Position numbers and translations under genes: made by a program. A stretch of DNA of 64,000 bases from an uncultured Lachnospiraceae bacterium (lineage in GTDB: Bacteria; Bacillota; Clostridia; Lachnospirales; Lachnospiraceae), in NCBI GenBank assembly GCA_910586555.1, contig CAJUJY010000001.1, positions 62,001 through 126,000 on the forward strand. Reading direction: 5' to 3'. The notes beneath the pieces are model-generated. The model had not been told where the DNA came from and ran no database searches. It was given only the letters and a program-made list of their open reading frames with translations. Of the stretch, positions 36,797 to 45,041 are shown one piece after another. Each line of letters opens with the position of its first letter. Position 1 is the first letter of the stretch.

Positions 36797-37465
36797 TTAT
36801 TCACTGTCCATGCTGCCATTTTTAACAGAAATTGTAACACCATCCCCGGCAGGCAGTATAATTGTATTCCATTTTACTGAATGTGAAATGTAATATAAAT
36901 ATTTACGCATCCTGCCATGTATTGTCCTGTCACGCCTTGTTATTGCATAACGCGACTGTAATACATCACCATTTTGCAATACATTATCTGTTACAAGGAT
37001 TCCACCTGTAGAAAGAAGCTTATAAACTGGTTCTATAAAGTTCATATATTGTCCCTTTGCAGCATCCATAAATATAAAACTATATTCTTTTTCCTGCTCC
37101 ACAAGCCGTTTTAAGACTTCATTTGCATCACCCTCAATAAGGTTTATCTGGCTTTCTTTATTATATTTTTTAAAGTTCTCTTTTGCCCCTTTAATCCTTG
37201 CTGGTACTTTTTCTATTGTATCTATAGTTGTGCCACTGCCAGCATACTCACTTATAAGCAGGCTTGAAAAGCCTGTAGCTGTCCCTATTTCAAGGACAGA
37301 CTCTGGCTTATTAATCTTTAAAAGGAAAGCAAGCAGGGTCTGTACAGAACGTTTTATAACAGGTACTTCTGCCATAAGTGCATTATTCTCTGCTTCCTGC
37401 AAATATCCTGGTATATCCCATGACAGCAAATCTATATATTCTGACAGTCTTTCATCAATAACCAT
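36797..37465 (-). CDS. O-methyltransferase, TrmR/YrrM-like
   Basis: A 222-residue class I SAM-dependent methyltransferase: SAM motif VLEIGTATGFSSLLIS (about 60), EGDANEVL (about 112) and a metal/acid motif FMDAAKGQY (about 130). The Bacillus relative methylates 5-hydroxyuridine in tRNA to 5-methoxyuridine, and the adjacent U32 gene fits this. The start at 37465 follows GGAG; the Met six codons earlier lacks a site. Confidence 0.85.
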   Translation of the reverse strand: MVIDERLSEYIDLLSWDIPGYLQEAENNALMAEVPVIKRSVQTLLAFLLKINKPESVLEIGTATGFSSLLISEYAGSGTTIDTIEKVPARIKGAKENFKKYNKESQINLIEGDANEVLKRLVEQEKEYSFIFMDAAKGQYMNFIEPVYKLLSTGGILVTDNVLQNGDVLQSRYAITRRDRTIHGRMRKYLYYISHSVKWNTIILPAGDGVTISVKNGSMDSE

Positions 37466-37489
37466 ATTATCTCCAATAACCATATATTA

Positions 37490-37879
37490 CTATTCTTTAA
37501 ATGTAATCTGGTTTATAATAGTTCCATAATCCATACTTGTATTTAATGTATATACGCCAGCTTTTAATATAGTTTTATCTGTATCCATAAGTTTTGTACG
37601 TATATAAAATGCGTATTTATCTGAAATAATGCCTTCATCCATAAGCCTTTTTGATACATCAGCCATACTGTCCCCATCCCTTACTTCAAATACTATATCC
37701 TGCCCTGGCGCTTCTTCAACAACTACAGGCCCGTATATGCCATAACAAAAGTTATAACCCTGCAAACACAGGTAAAAAGTGCTATAAACCACTACTATTA
37801 TAACAAGTATATTGATAACAATGTAAAGGCTTCTTTTAAGCATAAGAAGTATATACTTAATACTCTGGACATTCCTCAA
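37490..37879 (-). CDS. Short MltG-like membrane protein without the transglycosylase domain
   Basis: A 129-residue protein starting at TTG (37879), whose GGAGG overlaps the end of the YlbF-like gene. One membrane helix (about 15-40) is followed by a LysM-like small domain (about 60-128) with VRDGDSMADVSKRLMDEGII, as in the segment preceding the catalytic domain of the endolytic transglycosylase MltG. The catalytic domain (about 200 residues) is absent, yet the frame ends cleanly. Position matches yrrL beside yrrM in Bacillus. It may be a regulatory or vestigial MltG. Confidence 0.65.
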   Translation of the reverse strand: MRNVQSIKYILLMLKRSLYIVINILVIIVVVYSTFYLCLQGYNFCYGIYGPVVVEEAPGQDIVFEVRDGDSMADVSKRLMDEGIISDKYAFYIRTKLMDTDKTILKAGVYTLNTSMDYGTIINQITFKE

Positions 37880-37885
37880 ATTATA

Positions 37886-38296
37886 TTATACCTCCAGGAA
37901 ACCTGTTTCAATTTTTATGCCTTCAAGAAACTGGTTTTGCAAGCTGCGTATCATTACACAGTACTGGTGTTCCGCAGAAAAAAATTCATTTGACAGCGTA
38001 TTGTTCTGTAAATCATAGTATTCCTTTTGCAGTTTATTATTTTCATGTATAAAATTCTCACTTTCGGACATCTGCATTGCAAGGCTTCTTCTATGGTACT
38101 CACCTATCCTGTTGTATAATTCAGGCTGTGCTTTTACATGTTCTAAAAGATTATGGTACTGGTTATACTCCTTTGTCCCCTTTATAGCTTTAATAAGATT
38201 TTCCATTACTTCTTCTGGCTGCAATAAAACCACCCTTTCTATTTCCAATATTTCTGGCAATTCAACGGTTAAAGCATACGGGGTTCTTATATACAT
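37886..38296 (-). CDS. YlbF family protein
   Basis: An all-helical 136-residue protein; the segment MENLIKAIKGTKEYNQYHNL onwards follows the YlbF/YmcA pattern. In Bacillus these proteins form the Y-complex that aids RNase Y specificity. An alternative TTG start at 38224, with AAAGGGTGG just upstream, would give a 112-residue protein of more typical length. RNase J is encoded directly upstream on the same strand, which fits a link to RNA decay. Confidence 0.65.
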   Translation of the reverse strand: MYIRTPYALTVELPEILEIERVVLLQPEEVMENLIKAIKGTKEYNQYHNLLEHVKAQPELYNRIGEYHRRSLAMQMSESENFIHENNKLQKEYYDLQNNTLSNEFFSAEHQYCVMIRSLQNQFLEGIKIETGFLEV

Positions 38297-38366
38297 TTAT
38301 TTCCAGATATCCCCGGAAGCATATTATTATTATAAAAAATCCTGGTACTAAGGATACTTACACATT

Positions 38367-40211
38367 TTATTCTACTTCCATAATAATAGGAAGTATCATC
38401 GGGTTTCTTTTCATCTTCTTCCAGAGGTAGTCGCTAAGGCTGTCCTTTACCTCTGTTTTAATCTTAGTCCAGTCTGATACATTATTATCAAGGCATCTTT
38501 CAAGGGCCGCATATACAATATTTTTAGCTTCATCCATAAGATATTCTGACTCACGCACATATACAAACCCCCTTGATACAATATCCGGCCCTGCAAGAAG
38601 CTGGTTCGTATATTTTTCAAGTGTAAGGACTATTATAATAAGCCCGTTCTCAGACAAGTGCTGCCTGTCACGGAGTACAATATTGCCAACATCACCTACG
38701 CCAAGGCCATCAACCATAATACCCTGCGCCTGTACCTTTCCTACCAGGGTGGCATGTTCCTGTGTAAGTTCTAATACATCACCTGATGAAAGTATTTTGG
38801 TATTTTCCTTTGGTATGCCAAGTTCCTGCGCAAGTTCTGCATGGTATTTAAGATGCTGGTATTCGCCATGCACAGGTATAGCATATTTAGGCTTTGTAAG
38901 TGTATATATAAGCTTAATCTCTTCCTGTGAGGCATGGCCTGATACATGTGTATCTTGTACTATAACCTTTGCCCCTTTTTCAGAAAGTTCATTAATAACC
39001 TTTGAAACTGACTTTTCATTGCCAGGTATAGGCCTTGAACTGAATATAACTGTATCACCTGGTTCTATTGACACTTTCCTGTGTATATTAGCTGCCATCC
39101 TTGAAAGTGCCGCCATTGCCTCACCCTGGCTGCCTGTTGTAATAAGCACCAGCTTTTCTTTGGGATAATTCTTCATTTCTTCCATGTCTATTATAATATT
39201 GCCAGGCACATTAAGATACCCAAGTTCTGTAGCAGTGCTTATAACATTTACCATGCTCCTGCCTTCAACAACCACTTTACGTCCAAACTTTTCAGCAGAA
39301 TTAATTACCTGCTGTACACGGTCAACATTAGAAGCAAATGTTGCTACTATTATACGGCTTTTTTCATTATCTGCAAATATGTTGTCAAATGTCTTGCCTA
39401 CTGTTTTTTCAGACATGGTATATCCTGGCTTCATTACATTAGTGCTGTCACACATAAGTGCAAGCACGCCTTTCTTGCCAAGTTCCCCGAACCTTTGTAA
39501 ATCAATGGTTTCACCATTAACAGGTGTGTAATCAATTTTAAAATCCCCTGTATGCACAACAATGCCGGCTGGTGTAAATATAGCAAGTGCCGCTGCATCA
39601 GATATGCTGTGGTTTGTCCTGATAAATTCTACACGGAAACAGCCAAAGTTGACTGACTGCCCGTATTTAACCACTTTGCGTTTAACAGGCCTTGGAAGCA
39701 CATGTTCTTTAAGTTTATTCTCAATAAGCCCCATAGTAAGCTTTGTTGCATAAACAGGTACATTAATCTCCTTAAGCACATAAGGCAGTGCACCAATATG
39801 GTCTTCATGCCCATGTGTAATAACAAATGCTTTTACTTTATCAATGTTCTCCTTAAGATAGCTTATATCCGGGATAACAAGGTCTATCCCAAGCATATCA
39901 TCTTCTGGGAATGACAGCCCGCAGTCAACTACTATAATAGTATCTCCATATTCAAAAGCTGTAATATTCATTCCAATTTGCTCAAGCCCGCCAAGTGGTA
40001 TAATTTTAAGGCCATTGCCAAAGCTGTTTTTTGGCCTTTTCTCTTCACTGGCGCTTTTCCTCATAACTGGCTTCTTAAATGATGGTAACTTCTTCTCCTG
40101 GTTTCTTGCCATTTTCTTCCTTGCCGGAACCGGCCTTTTGGAAGTTTCTTCTGGCTCATATATAGTTTCACCAAATAGAAGTTCTGTTTCTGTTCCGTTT
40201 TCTTTCTTCAC
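38367..40211 (-). CDS. rnj: Ribonuclease J
   Basis: A 614-residue beta-CASP metallo-beta-lactamase ribonuclease with GLEQIGMNITAFEYG, the metal motif THGHEDHIGALPYV (about 135), the beta-CASP DTHVSGHASQEE region (about 420) and the C-terminal domain. It matures and degrades RNA, with 5'-exo and endo activity. The first 65 residues form a basic, low-complexity extension (KKPVMRKSASEEKRPK) that B. subtilis RNase J1 lacks. GTG start at 40211 behind AGGCAGGA. Confidence 0.93.
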   Translation of the reverse strand: MKKENGTETELLFGETIYEPEETSKRPVPARKKMARNQEKKLPSFKKPVMRKSASEEKRPKNSFGNGLKIIPLGGLEQIGMNITAFEYGDTIIVVDCGLSFPEDDMLGIDLVIPDISYLKENIDKVKAFVITHGHEDHIGALPYVLKEINVPVYATKLTMGLIENKLKEHVLPRPVKRKVVKYGQSVNFGCFRVEFIRTNHSISDAAALAIFTPAGIVVHTGDFKIDYTPVNGETIDLQRFGELGKKGVLALMCDSTNVMKPGYTMSEKTVGKTFDNIFADNEKSRIIVATFASNVDRVQQVINSAEKFGRKVVVEGRSMVNVISTATELGYLNVPGNIIIDMEEMKNYPKEKLVLITTGSQGEAMAALSRMAANIHRKVSIEPGDTVIFSSRPIPGNEKSVSKVINELSEKGAKVIVQDTHVSGHASQEEIKLIYTLTKPKYAIPVHGEYQHLKYHAELAQELGIPKENTKILSSGDVLELTQEHATLVGKVQAQGIMVDGLGVGDVGNIVLRDRQHLSENGLIIIVLTLEKYTNQLLAGPDIVSRGFVYVRESEYLMDEAKNIVYAALERCLDNNVSDWTKIKTEVKDSLSDYLWKKMKRNPMILPIIMEVE

Positions 40212-40542
40212 TAAAATATCCTGCCTTTCTTATTATTCCAAGTAATACCCCATATAAAGGCAGGCTTAATAAACCCTCTTTACCTGCTAGATTCCGGGCA
40301 GATATTTACAATCCGCCCTGCTGCCTGTTTATAACCCTGTGCTGCCATGTAACGGCCAGAATAATTAACTCCTTCTGGCACAGGAAAGCCCCGTCTTCTG
40401 TTTATGCCTTTATAATACAGAACTACAGGAAACTTTAATAAGGTTACATAAAACATTGGCTGCTATAGTAACAAAAGGCCAAATTAAGACTGTCATAATA
40501 TGGCGGCTGCAATATATAACTAAATTTTAATTCCTATTAAAA
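40212..40542. other. Gene-free gap holding a diverged structured element (copy F)
   Basis: Between DUF1292 and RNase J. The part 40280-40400 shares blocks with copy A on the plus strand: GCAGATATTTACAATCCGC against GCGGATATTCGCAATCCGC, then TGTTTATAACC against TGCTCATAACC. It holds a GCCAGAA/TTCTGGC stem. A 58-codon minus-strand ORF (40280-40456) crosses it but has no ribosome site. Confidence 0.55.
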
Positions 40543-40821
40543 TTAATGTCCCATCTCAATATCGATATCTTCAAGTGTTTCTTCAAAAACCTTTGAAATA
40601 GCAGAAAGCTCTTCCTCTTCTTCAACCATGGAATATACACTCTGCCCATCTTTCTCTTCCAGTTTTTTAAGAATATATGCCTCTTCTTCTCCGCTGTCCA
40701 TGCTGTTGTCTGTAACAAGAAGATAATCAGTCCCTGCAATTTTAACCTGTCCGGTTACAGAAAAAAGCACAATTTCCCCATCTTCTGATGTAAACTCAAT
40801 CAAATCCGGTTTTTTTTCCAT
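40543..40821 (-). CDS. DUF1292 protein (YrzB-like, UPF0473)
   Basis: A 92-residue acidic protein with the DUF1292 pattern: FTSEDGEIVLFSVTGQV near the start, then DYLLVTD and EEAYILKKLEE. Role unknown. It is the third gene of the conserved IreB-RuvX-DUF1292 block, 3 bp behind RuvX. AGAGGA precedes the ATG. Confidence 0.88.
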   Translation of the reverse strand: MEKKPDLIEFTSEDGEIVLFSVTGQVKIAGTDYLLVTDNSMDSGEEEAYILKKLEEKDGQSVYSMVEEEEELSAISKVFEETLEDIDIEMGH

Positions 40822-40824
40822 CTA

Positions 40825-41253
40825 TCAAATCCTCTTATCAATATTATCAAGATAATCCTGTAAAATCATAGATGCCGCAATCTTATCTATGTATGCCTTG
40901 CGCCTGTCCTTACGTACCCCGCCTTCTTCAAGTACAGCATTGGCGGCAAATGTTGTAAGCCTTTCATCCTGGAATACAATTTCAAGCCCTGTACGTCTTT
41001 CAAGTGTTTCTGCAAATTCACGTGTCTTCTGGCAGCGTATGCCTTCCTTATCATCCATATTAAGCGGCAGGCCTGTTACTATCTTTCCAACATCATACTC
41101 CATTATAAGCTCTTCTATACGGGCATAAGTCTGTCTTAATTTATTTGCACGTTCTCTCTTAATTGTTTCAACAGGCTGTGCCGTAAGAAACATTCCATCA
41201 CTAATTGCTACTCCTACTGTCTTGTCCCCATAATCCAGTCCCATAATCCTCAT
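40825..41253 (-). CDS. ruvX: Holliday junction resolvase-like YqgF/RuvX
   Basis: A 142-residue RNase H-fold protein with GLDYGDKTVGVAISD (first catalytic Asp), the VTGLPLNMD segment and FQDERLTTFAA, and a final Asp near YIDKIAAS. Implicated in Holliday junction resolution and pre-16S rRNA processing. The start at 41253 follows AGAGAG. Confidence 0.92.
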   Translation of the reverse strand: MRIMGLDYGDKTVGVAISDGMFLTAQPVETIKRERANKLRQTYARIEELIMEYDVGKIVTGLPLNMDDKEGIRCQKTREFAETLERRTGLEIVFQDERLTTFAANAVLEEGGVRKDRRKAYIDKIAASMILQDYLDNIDKRI

Positions 41254-41263
41254 AATATGCTCT

Positions 41264-41527
41264 CTAACTTTCAAAATTATTCTTAATATAGAAATCTAAA
41301 AGAAGTTCTATTATCTCATCACGTTCTACACGCCTTATAAGGCTTCTTGCACCATTGTGGCTGGTAATGTATGTCGGGTCACCTGACATGACATAGCCTA
41401 CAATCTGGTTTACAGGATTATATCCTTTCTCCTTTAAAGCTTCGTAAATCATTGCAATAACATCTTTTACTTCAATCTCCTGTTCCTTCTGGACTTTAAA
41501 ATATTGTGTATTATTAATCTCTTGCAT
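41264..41527 (-). CDS. IreB family protein (UPF0297, YrzL)
   Basis: An 87-residue protein with the diagnostic EKGYNPVNQIVGYVMSGDP core. In Enterococcus IreB is a substrate of the IreK kinase in cephalosporin tolerance. The start at 41527 follows GGAGG; the Met at 41545 overlaps it. Gap to ruvX is 10 bp. Confidence 0.92.
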   Translation of the reverse strand: MQEINNTQYFKVQKEQEIEVKDVIAMIYEALKEKGYNPVNQIVGYVMSGDPTYITSHNGARSLIRRVERDEIIELLLDFYIKNNFES

Positions 41528-41667
41528 AAAGGAACTAACCTCCATTCTTCCACGTACAAACCTCTATACCACTATAGTAATATATCTAAACTGAAAAAAC
41601 AACACTTTTTTAATTAATATTGTATATCTGTTTTATAAAATCCACATAACATTTATAATGCTGGTAC

Positions 41668-42990
41668 TTAAATAGTCCCTGTTAATATGCCGCTTTCTGT
41701 CCTTCCTGTTATATGCACACCTGTAATTGTGTTGCAAAAAGTTTCTGCACAAGCAATGTTTTCTGCTGGTACTGCAATGCGCATATATCTTTCATTATAA
41801 CCAGTAATATATTTTTTACTATCTATTTCTGCTATTTCTTCAAAAAGCACTTTTTCATATTCTTTTAATGCTTCTTCCTGGTATTTTATACCAAGTTCCT
41901 TTTCAAGTGCAGAAAGCCTTGCGCTCCTTTCTGCTTTAACCTCCCCGCTTACCTGGCCGTCCATTTTATCTGCTATTGTACCATAACGCCTTGAATATTT
42001 AAATACATGTACCTTAGCAAATCCTGCCTTTTTTGCAAAATCCATTGTTTCTTCAAATTCTTCTTCTGTTTCTCCTGGAAACCCAGTTATAATATCAGTA
42101 GTTATTGCAGGATTTTCAAAATATTTCCTGGTAATTTCTAAACCTGCAAGATATTCTTCTGTTGTATAATGCCTGTTCATTCTTTTTAAAACTGTATCAG
42201 AACCACTTTGCAATGACAGATGGAAATGCGGGCATAATTTGGTTACAGAGGCAAGCCCTTCAATAAAACTTCTGCTTATTATCCTTGGTTCAAGTGAACC
42301 AAGCCGTATCCGCTCTATGCCATCTATATTATTTACAGCTTTAAGCAGTGAAAGCAGCGGTTTTCCCTGTAATTTTACAAATTCATCTGCTTTGTCTGTA
42401 ACTGCACCATATGATGAAATATGTATTCCTGTAATTACAACTTCCTTACAGCCATTTATAGCAAGTTCTTCCGCTTCTTTAACAACATTTATGGCATCCC
42501 TGCTTTTAAGCTCTCCCCTTACATATGGTATAATGCAGTATGTACAAAACTGTGTACACCCGTCCTGTATTTTTATATATGCCCTTGTATGCCCGTTATA
42601 TGTTTTTGTTATATGCTGTCTGGATATATTCTTAACTTCCCACCCTGTTTTATCCATTCTTGCACAAATAATGTTTACAATATCTTTTTTATCTTTATTT
42701 GGAATAAAAAAGAAAGTATCCATGCCAGTCCCGTCTTTTTTAATTACTTCATCAGCATAACAGCCGGCAGCCACAATAAGTGCTTCCGGGTTAATCTTTT
42801 TTGCCTTATTAAGCATCTGTCTTGATTTGCGGCTTGCTATATTAGTAACAGTGCATGTATTTACAATATATACATCTGCATATTCTTCAAATGGCACTAC
42901 CTCATGCCCTGCCTCTTCAAACATCTTTGCCATTTTACCAGTTTCATAAAAATTAACTTTACACCCTAGTGTTAAAAATGCTACTCTCAC
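41668..42990 (-). CDS. mtaB: tRNA ms2t6A37 methylthiotransferase MtaB
   Basis: A 440-residue radical SAM enzyme that methylthiolates t6A37 of tRNA. The UPF0004 domain starts TLGCKVNFYET with cluster Cys at about 10, 47 (NTCTV) and 81 (AGCYAD); the radical SAM motif is CTQFCTYCIIPYVRG (about 150); a TRAM-like domain closes the protein. GTG start at 42990 behind GGAGG. Confidence 0.95.
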   Translation of the reverse strand: MRVAFLTLGCKVNFYETGKMAKMFEEAGHEVVPFEEYADVYIVNTCTVTNIASRKSRQMLNKAKKINPEALIVAAGCYADEVIKKDGTGMDTFFFIPNKDKKDIVNIICARMDKTGWEVKNISRQHITKTYNGHTRAYIKIQDGCTQFCTYCIIPYVRGELKSRDAINVVKEAEELAINGCKEVVITGIHISSYGAVTDKADEFVKLQGKPLLSLLKAVNNIDGIERIRLGSLEPRIISRSFIEGLASVTKLCPHFHLSLQSGSDTVLKRMNRHYTTEEYLAGLEITRKYFENPAITTDIITGFPGETEEEFEETMDFAKKAGFAKVHVFKYSRRYGTIADKMDGQVSGEVKAERSARLSALEKELGIKYQEEALKEYEKVLFEEIAEIDSKKYITGYNERYMRIAVPAENIACAETFCNTITGVHITGRTESGILTGTI

Positions 42991-43080
42991 AATTTACCTC
43001 CAGATACATATAAATAATGACTATTTATTTGGTTCAAATAATTATAAATTTCCCAAAATATTAACAAAAATTTATCCATT

Positions 43081-43123
43081 CCTAATTTTTGGCTAGATTA
43101 ATGCCCTAAATTTTGGCTAGATT
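43081..43123. repeat. Two 19-bp direct repeats upstream of the HPr-like gene
   Basis: CCTAATTTTTGGCTAGATT (43081-43099) and CCTAAATTTTGGCTAGATT (43105-43123) differ at one base and are offset by 24 bp. A TATAAT lies at 43143-43148. Arrangement suits a regulator-binding pair just upstream of the promoter. Confidence 0.7.
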
Positions 43124-43189
43124 GTATATTGACTTTTCTGCCTATAATGTTACTATATAGAAGTAAAATAACAAAGGGAGGTAACTAGC

Positions 43190-43423
43190 ATGAAAACTGT
43201 TAAAATTTCTTTAAACTCTATTGATAAGGTGAAAGCATTTGTAAACGATGTTACTAAGTTCAACACAGATTTTGATCTTGTATCTGGAAGATATGTTATA
43301 GACGCAAAATCAATTATGGGTATTTTCAGTCTTGACCTTTCAAAATCCATTGATTTAAATATCCATGATGATGATGATATTGATAACATACTCTCAGCAC
43401 TTGCACCATACATCGTTGAATAA
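43190..43423 (+). CDS. HPr-like protein without the phosphorylation histidine
   Basis: A 77-residue HPr-fold protein. The C-terminal half keeps the HPr pattern (VDAKSIMGIFSLDLSK-like, with Ser at the regulatory position), but the active-site region that reads GLHARPA in true HPr is here KVKAFVND with no His. It therefore cannot carry PTS phosphate at the usual site; a regulatory role through the serine is possible. Such His-less copies occur in Lachnospiraceae. GGGAGG precedes the ATG; the gene stands alone. Confidence 0.8.
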   Translation: MKTVKISLNSIDKVKAFVNDVTKFNTDFDLVSGRYVIDAKSIMGIFSLDLSKSIDLNIHDDDDIDNILSALAPYIVE

Positions 43424-43467
43424 TTATGGAAGCATTTTCACTGTCAATGCATGTTTTAAGGCTTTAT

Positions 43468-43557
43468 TTAACTTAATTAAGCCCGCCCTTTAAAATTCAC
43501 GCTTTTTAAAGTATTTGATTTACTAAGGGCTCTAAAAGCAGCAATAAGACTGGTTTG
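43468..43557 (-). repeat. Diverged member of the structured element family, copy E
   Basis: It aligns with copy D over its full length (TTTAAAATTCACGCTT, CTAAAAGC.GCAATAAG.CTGGTTTG) and lies between the HPr-like stop and its terminator. Confidence 0.75.
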
Positions 43558-43576
43558 AAAGATGGCAGAAATTATT

Positions 43577-43604
43577 GAGAACACCACAGGGTGTTCTCTT
43601 TTTT
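43577..43604 (+). terminator. Terminator of the HPr-like gene
   Basis: GAGAACACC (43577-43585) pairs with GGTGTTCTC (43590-43598), followed by six T. Confidence 0.85.
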
Positions 43605-43649
43605 ATATCTGGACATATTACAAACTGTGCTAATTACACATTTTATAAA

Positions 43650-44846
43650 TCAGATGCCATGGGGCTGCCAGTCTGCTTCTGTAATTGTAGCTGTGTTAAT
43701 TGCTGTCTTTACCATTTCTTCTATTTTTTCTTCTATTTTCTTTTCTGAGTTTCTTATAACATCTGCCCTTGGTTTTGTTACAGGATGCTTTGCAACAAAT
43801 ATTGTACAGCAGTCTTCATATGGCTGTATTGATGTTTCAAACGTACCTATTTTCTCTGCAATATTTACTATATCCTGTTTATCAAATGCTATAAGAGGGC
43901 GGTATACTGGCATGTGGCATACCTCGTTAGTTACAGCCAGGCTTTGCATTGTCTGGCTTGCAACCTGTCCTATGCTTTCCCCTGTAACAAGCCCTATACA
44001 TTTATTATTGGCAGCAAGTGCTTCTGCTATGCGCATCATGTAACGCCGCATTATAATTGTAAGTTCTTCATGTGGGCATTTCTCATAAATATACATCTGT
44101 ATATCAGTAAAATTAACTGTAAAAAGCCTTATTTTTCCTGCATAGCGTGATACCTGCCTGGCAAGCGTTACCACTTTTTCCTTTGCACGCTCACTTGTAT
44201 ATGGCGGTGCATGGAAATATACTGCATCAAGACTTACGCCCCTTTTAGATATCATATATCCTGCAACCGGGCTGTCTATACCGCCTGAAAGGAGAAGCAT
44301 TGCTTTTCCTGCTGTACCTAGCGGCATACCGCCAGCACCTTTATATACCTTTGAATAAATATATACCATATCCCTTATCTCAACCCATATATATACCTCT
44401 GGATTCTGCACATCCACCTTAAGCCCTTTAAAACGGCTTAAAAGGTATGCACCCATTTCTGTACATATTTCTGGTGATGTATATATATAACCCTTGTCAC
44501 TCCGTTTAGACTTTACTTTAAAAGAAAAGTCCGGGTTTCCATACTGTTTTTCTATAAAATCCCCTGTTGCTTTTTTTACACTTTCCCATGACTTATCAGC
44601 AACTACTTTAACAGGGCTTATCGCAGATATTCCTGGAACTGTTATAAGTTCTTCTATTACCTCATCACAGTCAAAATCCCCTGTTGCTTCTGCATATATC
44701 CTTCCCTGGCTACGTACTACATTGTAACTGCCATCTATTTTTGAAAGCTTTATCCGGACCTGTTCACATAAAGCATTTTCAAATTTATAACGGTTTTTGC
44801 CTTTTATTCCAATCTCTGCATACTTTAATAAAAATCCCTGTACCAT
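43650..44846 (-). CDS. thiI: tRNA 4-thiouridine synthetase ThiI
   Basis: A 398-residue protein with an N-terminal ferredoxin-like and THUMP region (about 1-165) and a PP-loop ATPase (about 175-390) with LLSGGIDSPVAGYMISKRG. It adenylates U8 of tRNA for sulfur insertion and also serves thiazole synthesis. The C-terminal rhodanese domain of the E. coli enzyme is absent, as in most Firmicutes. The cysteine desulfurase upstream (45042-46202) is the likely sulfur donor. The start at 44846 follows GAGG. Confidence 0.93.
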   Translation of the reverse strand: MVQGFLLKYAEIGIKGKNRYKFENALCEQVRIKLSKIDGSYNVVRSQGRIYAEATGDFDCDEVIEELITVPGISAISPVKVVADKSWESVKKATGDFIEKQYGNPDFSFKVKSKRSDKGYIYTSPEICTEMGAYLLSRFKGLKVDVQNPEVYIWVEIRDMVYIYSKVYKGAGGMPLGTAGKAMLLLSGGIDSPVAGYMISKRGVSLDAVYFHAPPYTSERAKEKVVTLARQVSRYAGKIRLFTVNFTDIQMYIYEKCPHEELTIIMRRYMMRIAEALAANNKCIGLVTGESIGQVASQTMQSLAVTNEVCHMPVYRPLIAFDKQDIVNIAEKIGTFETSIQPYEDCCTIFVAKHPVTKPRADVIRNSEKKIEEKIEEMVKTAINTATITEADWQPHGI

Positions 44847-44879
44847 ATTAATCCTCATTTCTGCACTAATTTTAACCTT

Positions 44880-44975
44880 AGTGGACTACCCATTGTCTAA
44901 AGCCAATGGGCTTCTTGCTTCAACGCCTTCATAACCTGCTAGCTCCACAAGCGTAAATCCGGGCAGTCCCTGCCC
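44880..44975. repeat. Hairpin element between thiI and the desulfurase gene
   Basis: CCCATTG and CAATGGG (about 44890-44911) form a stem; TAGTGGA before it can pair with TCCAC at about 44942. The closed-stem layout recalls IS200/IS605 right ends, but no transposase gene is present. Confidence 0.4.
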
Positions 44976-45041
44976 TATATTAGTTTCTTTTATGCTGCCT
45001 GCCAGACAGCATAAATGTTAATTTTTGTTAATGCTATCTTG

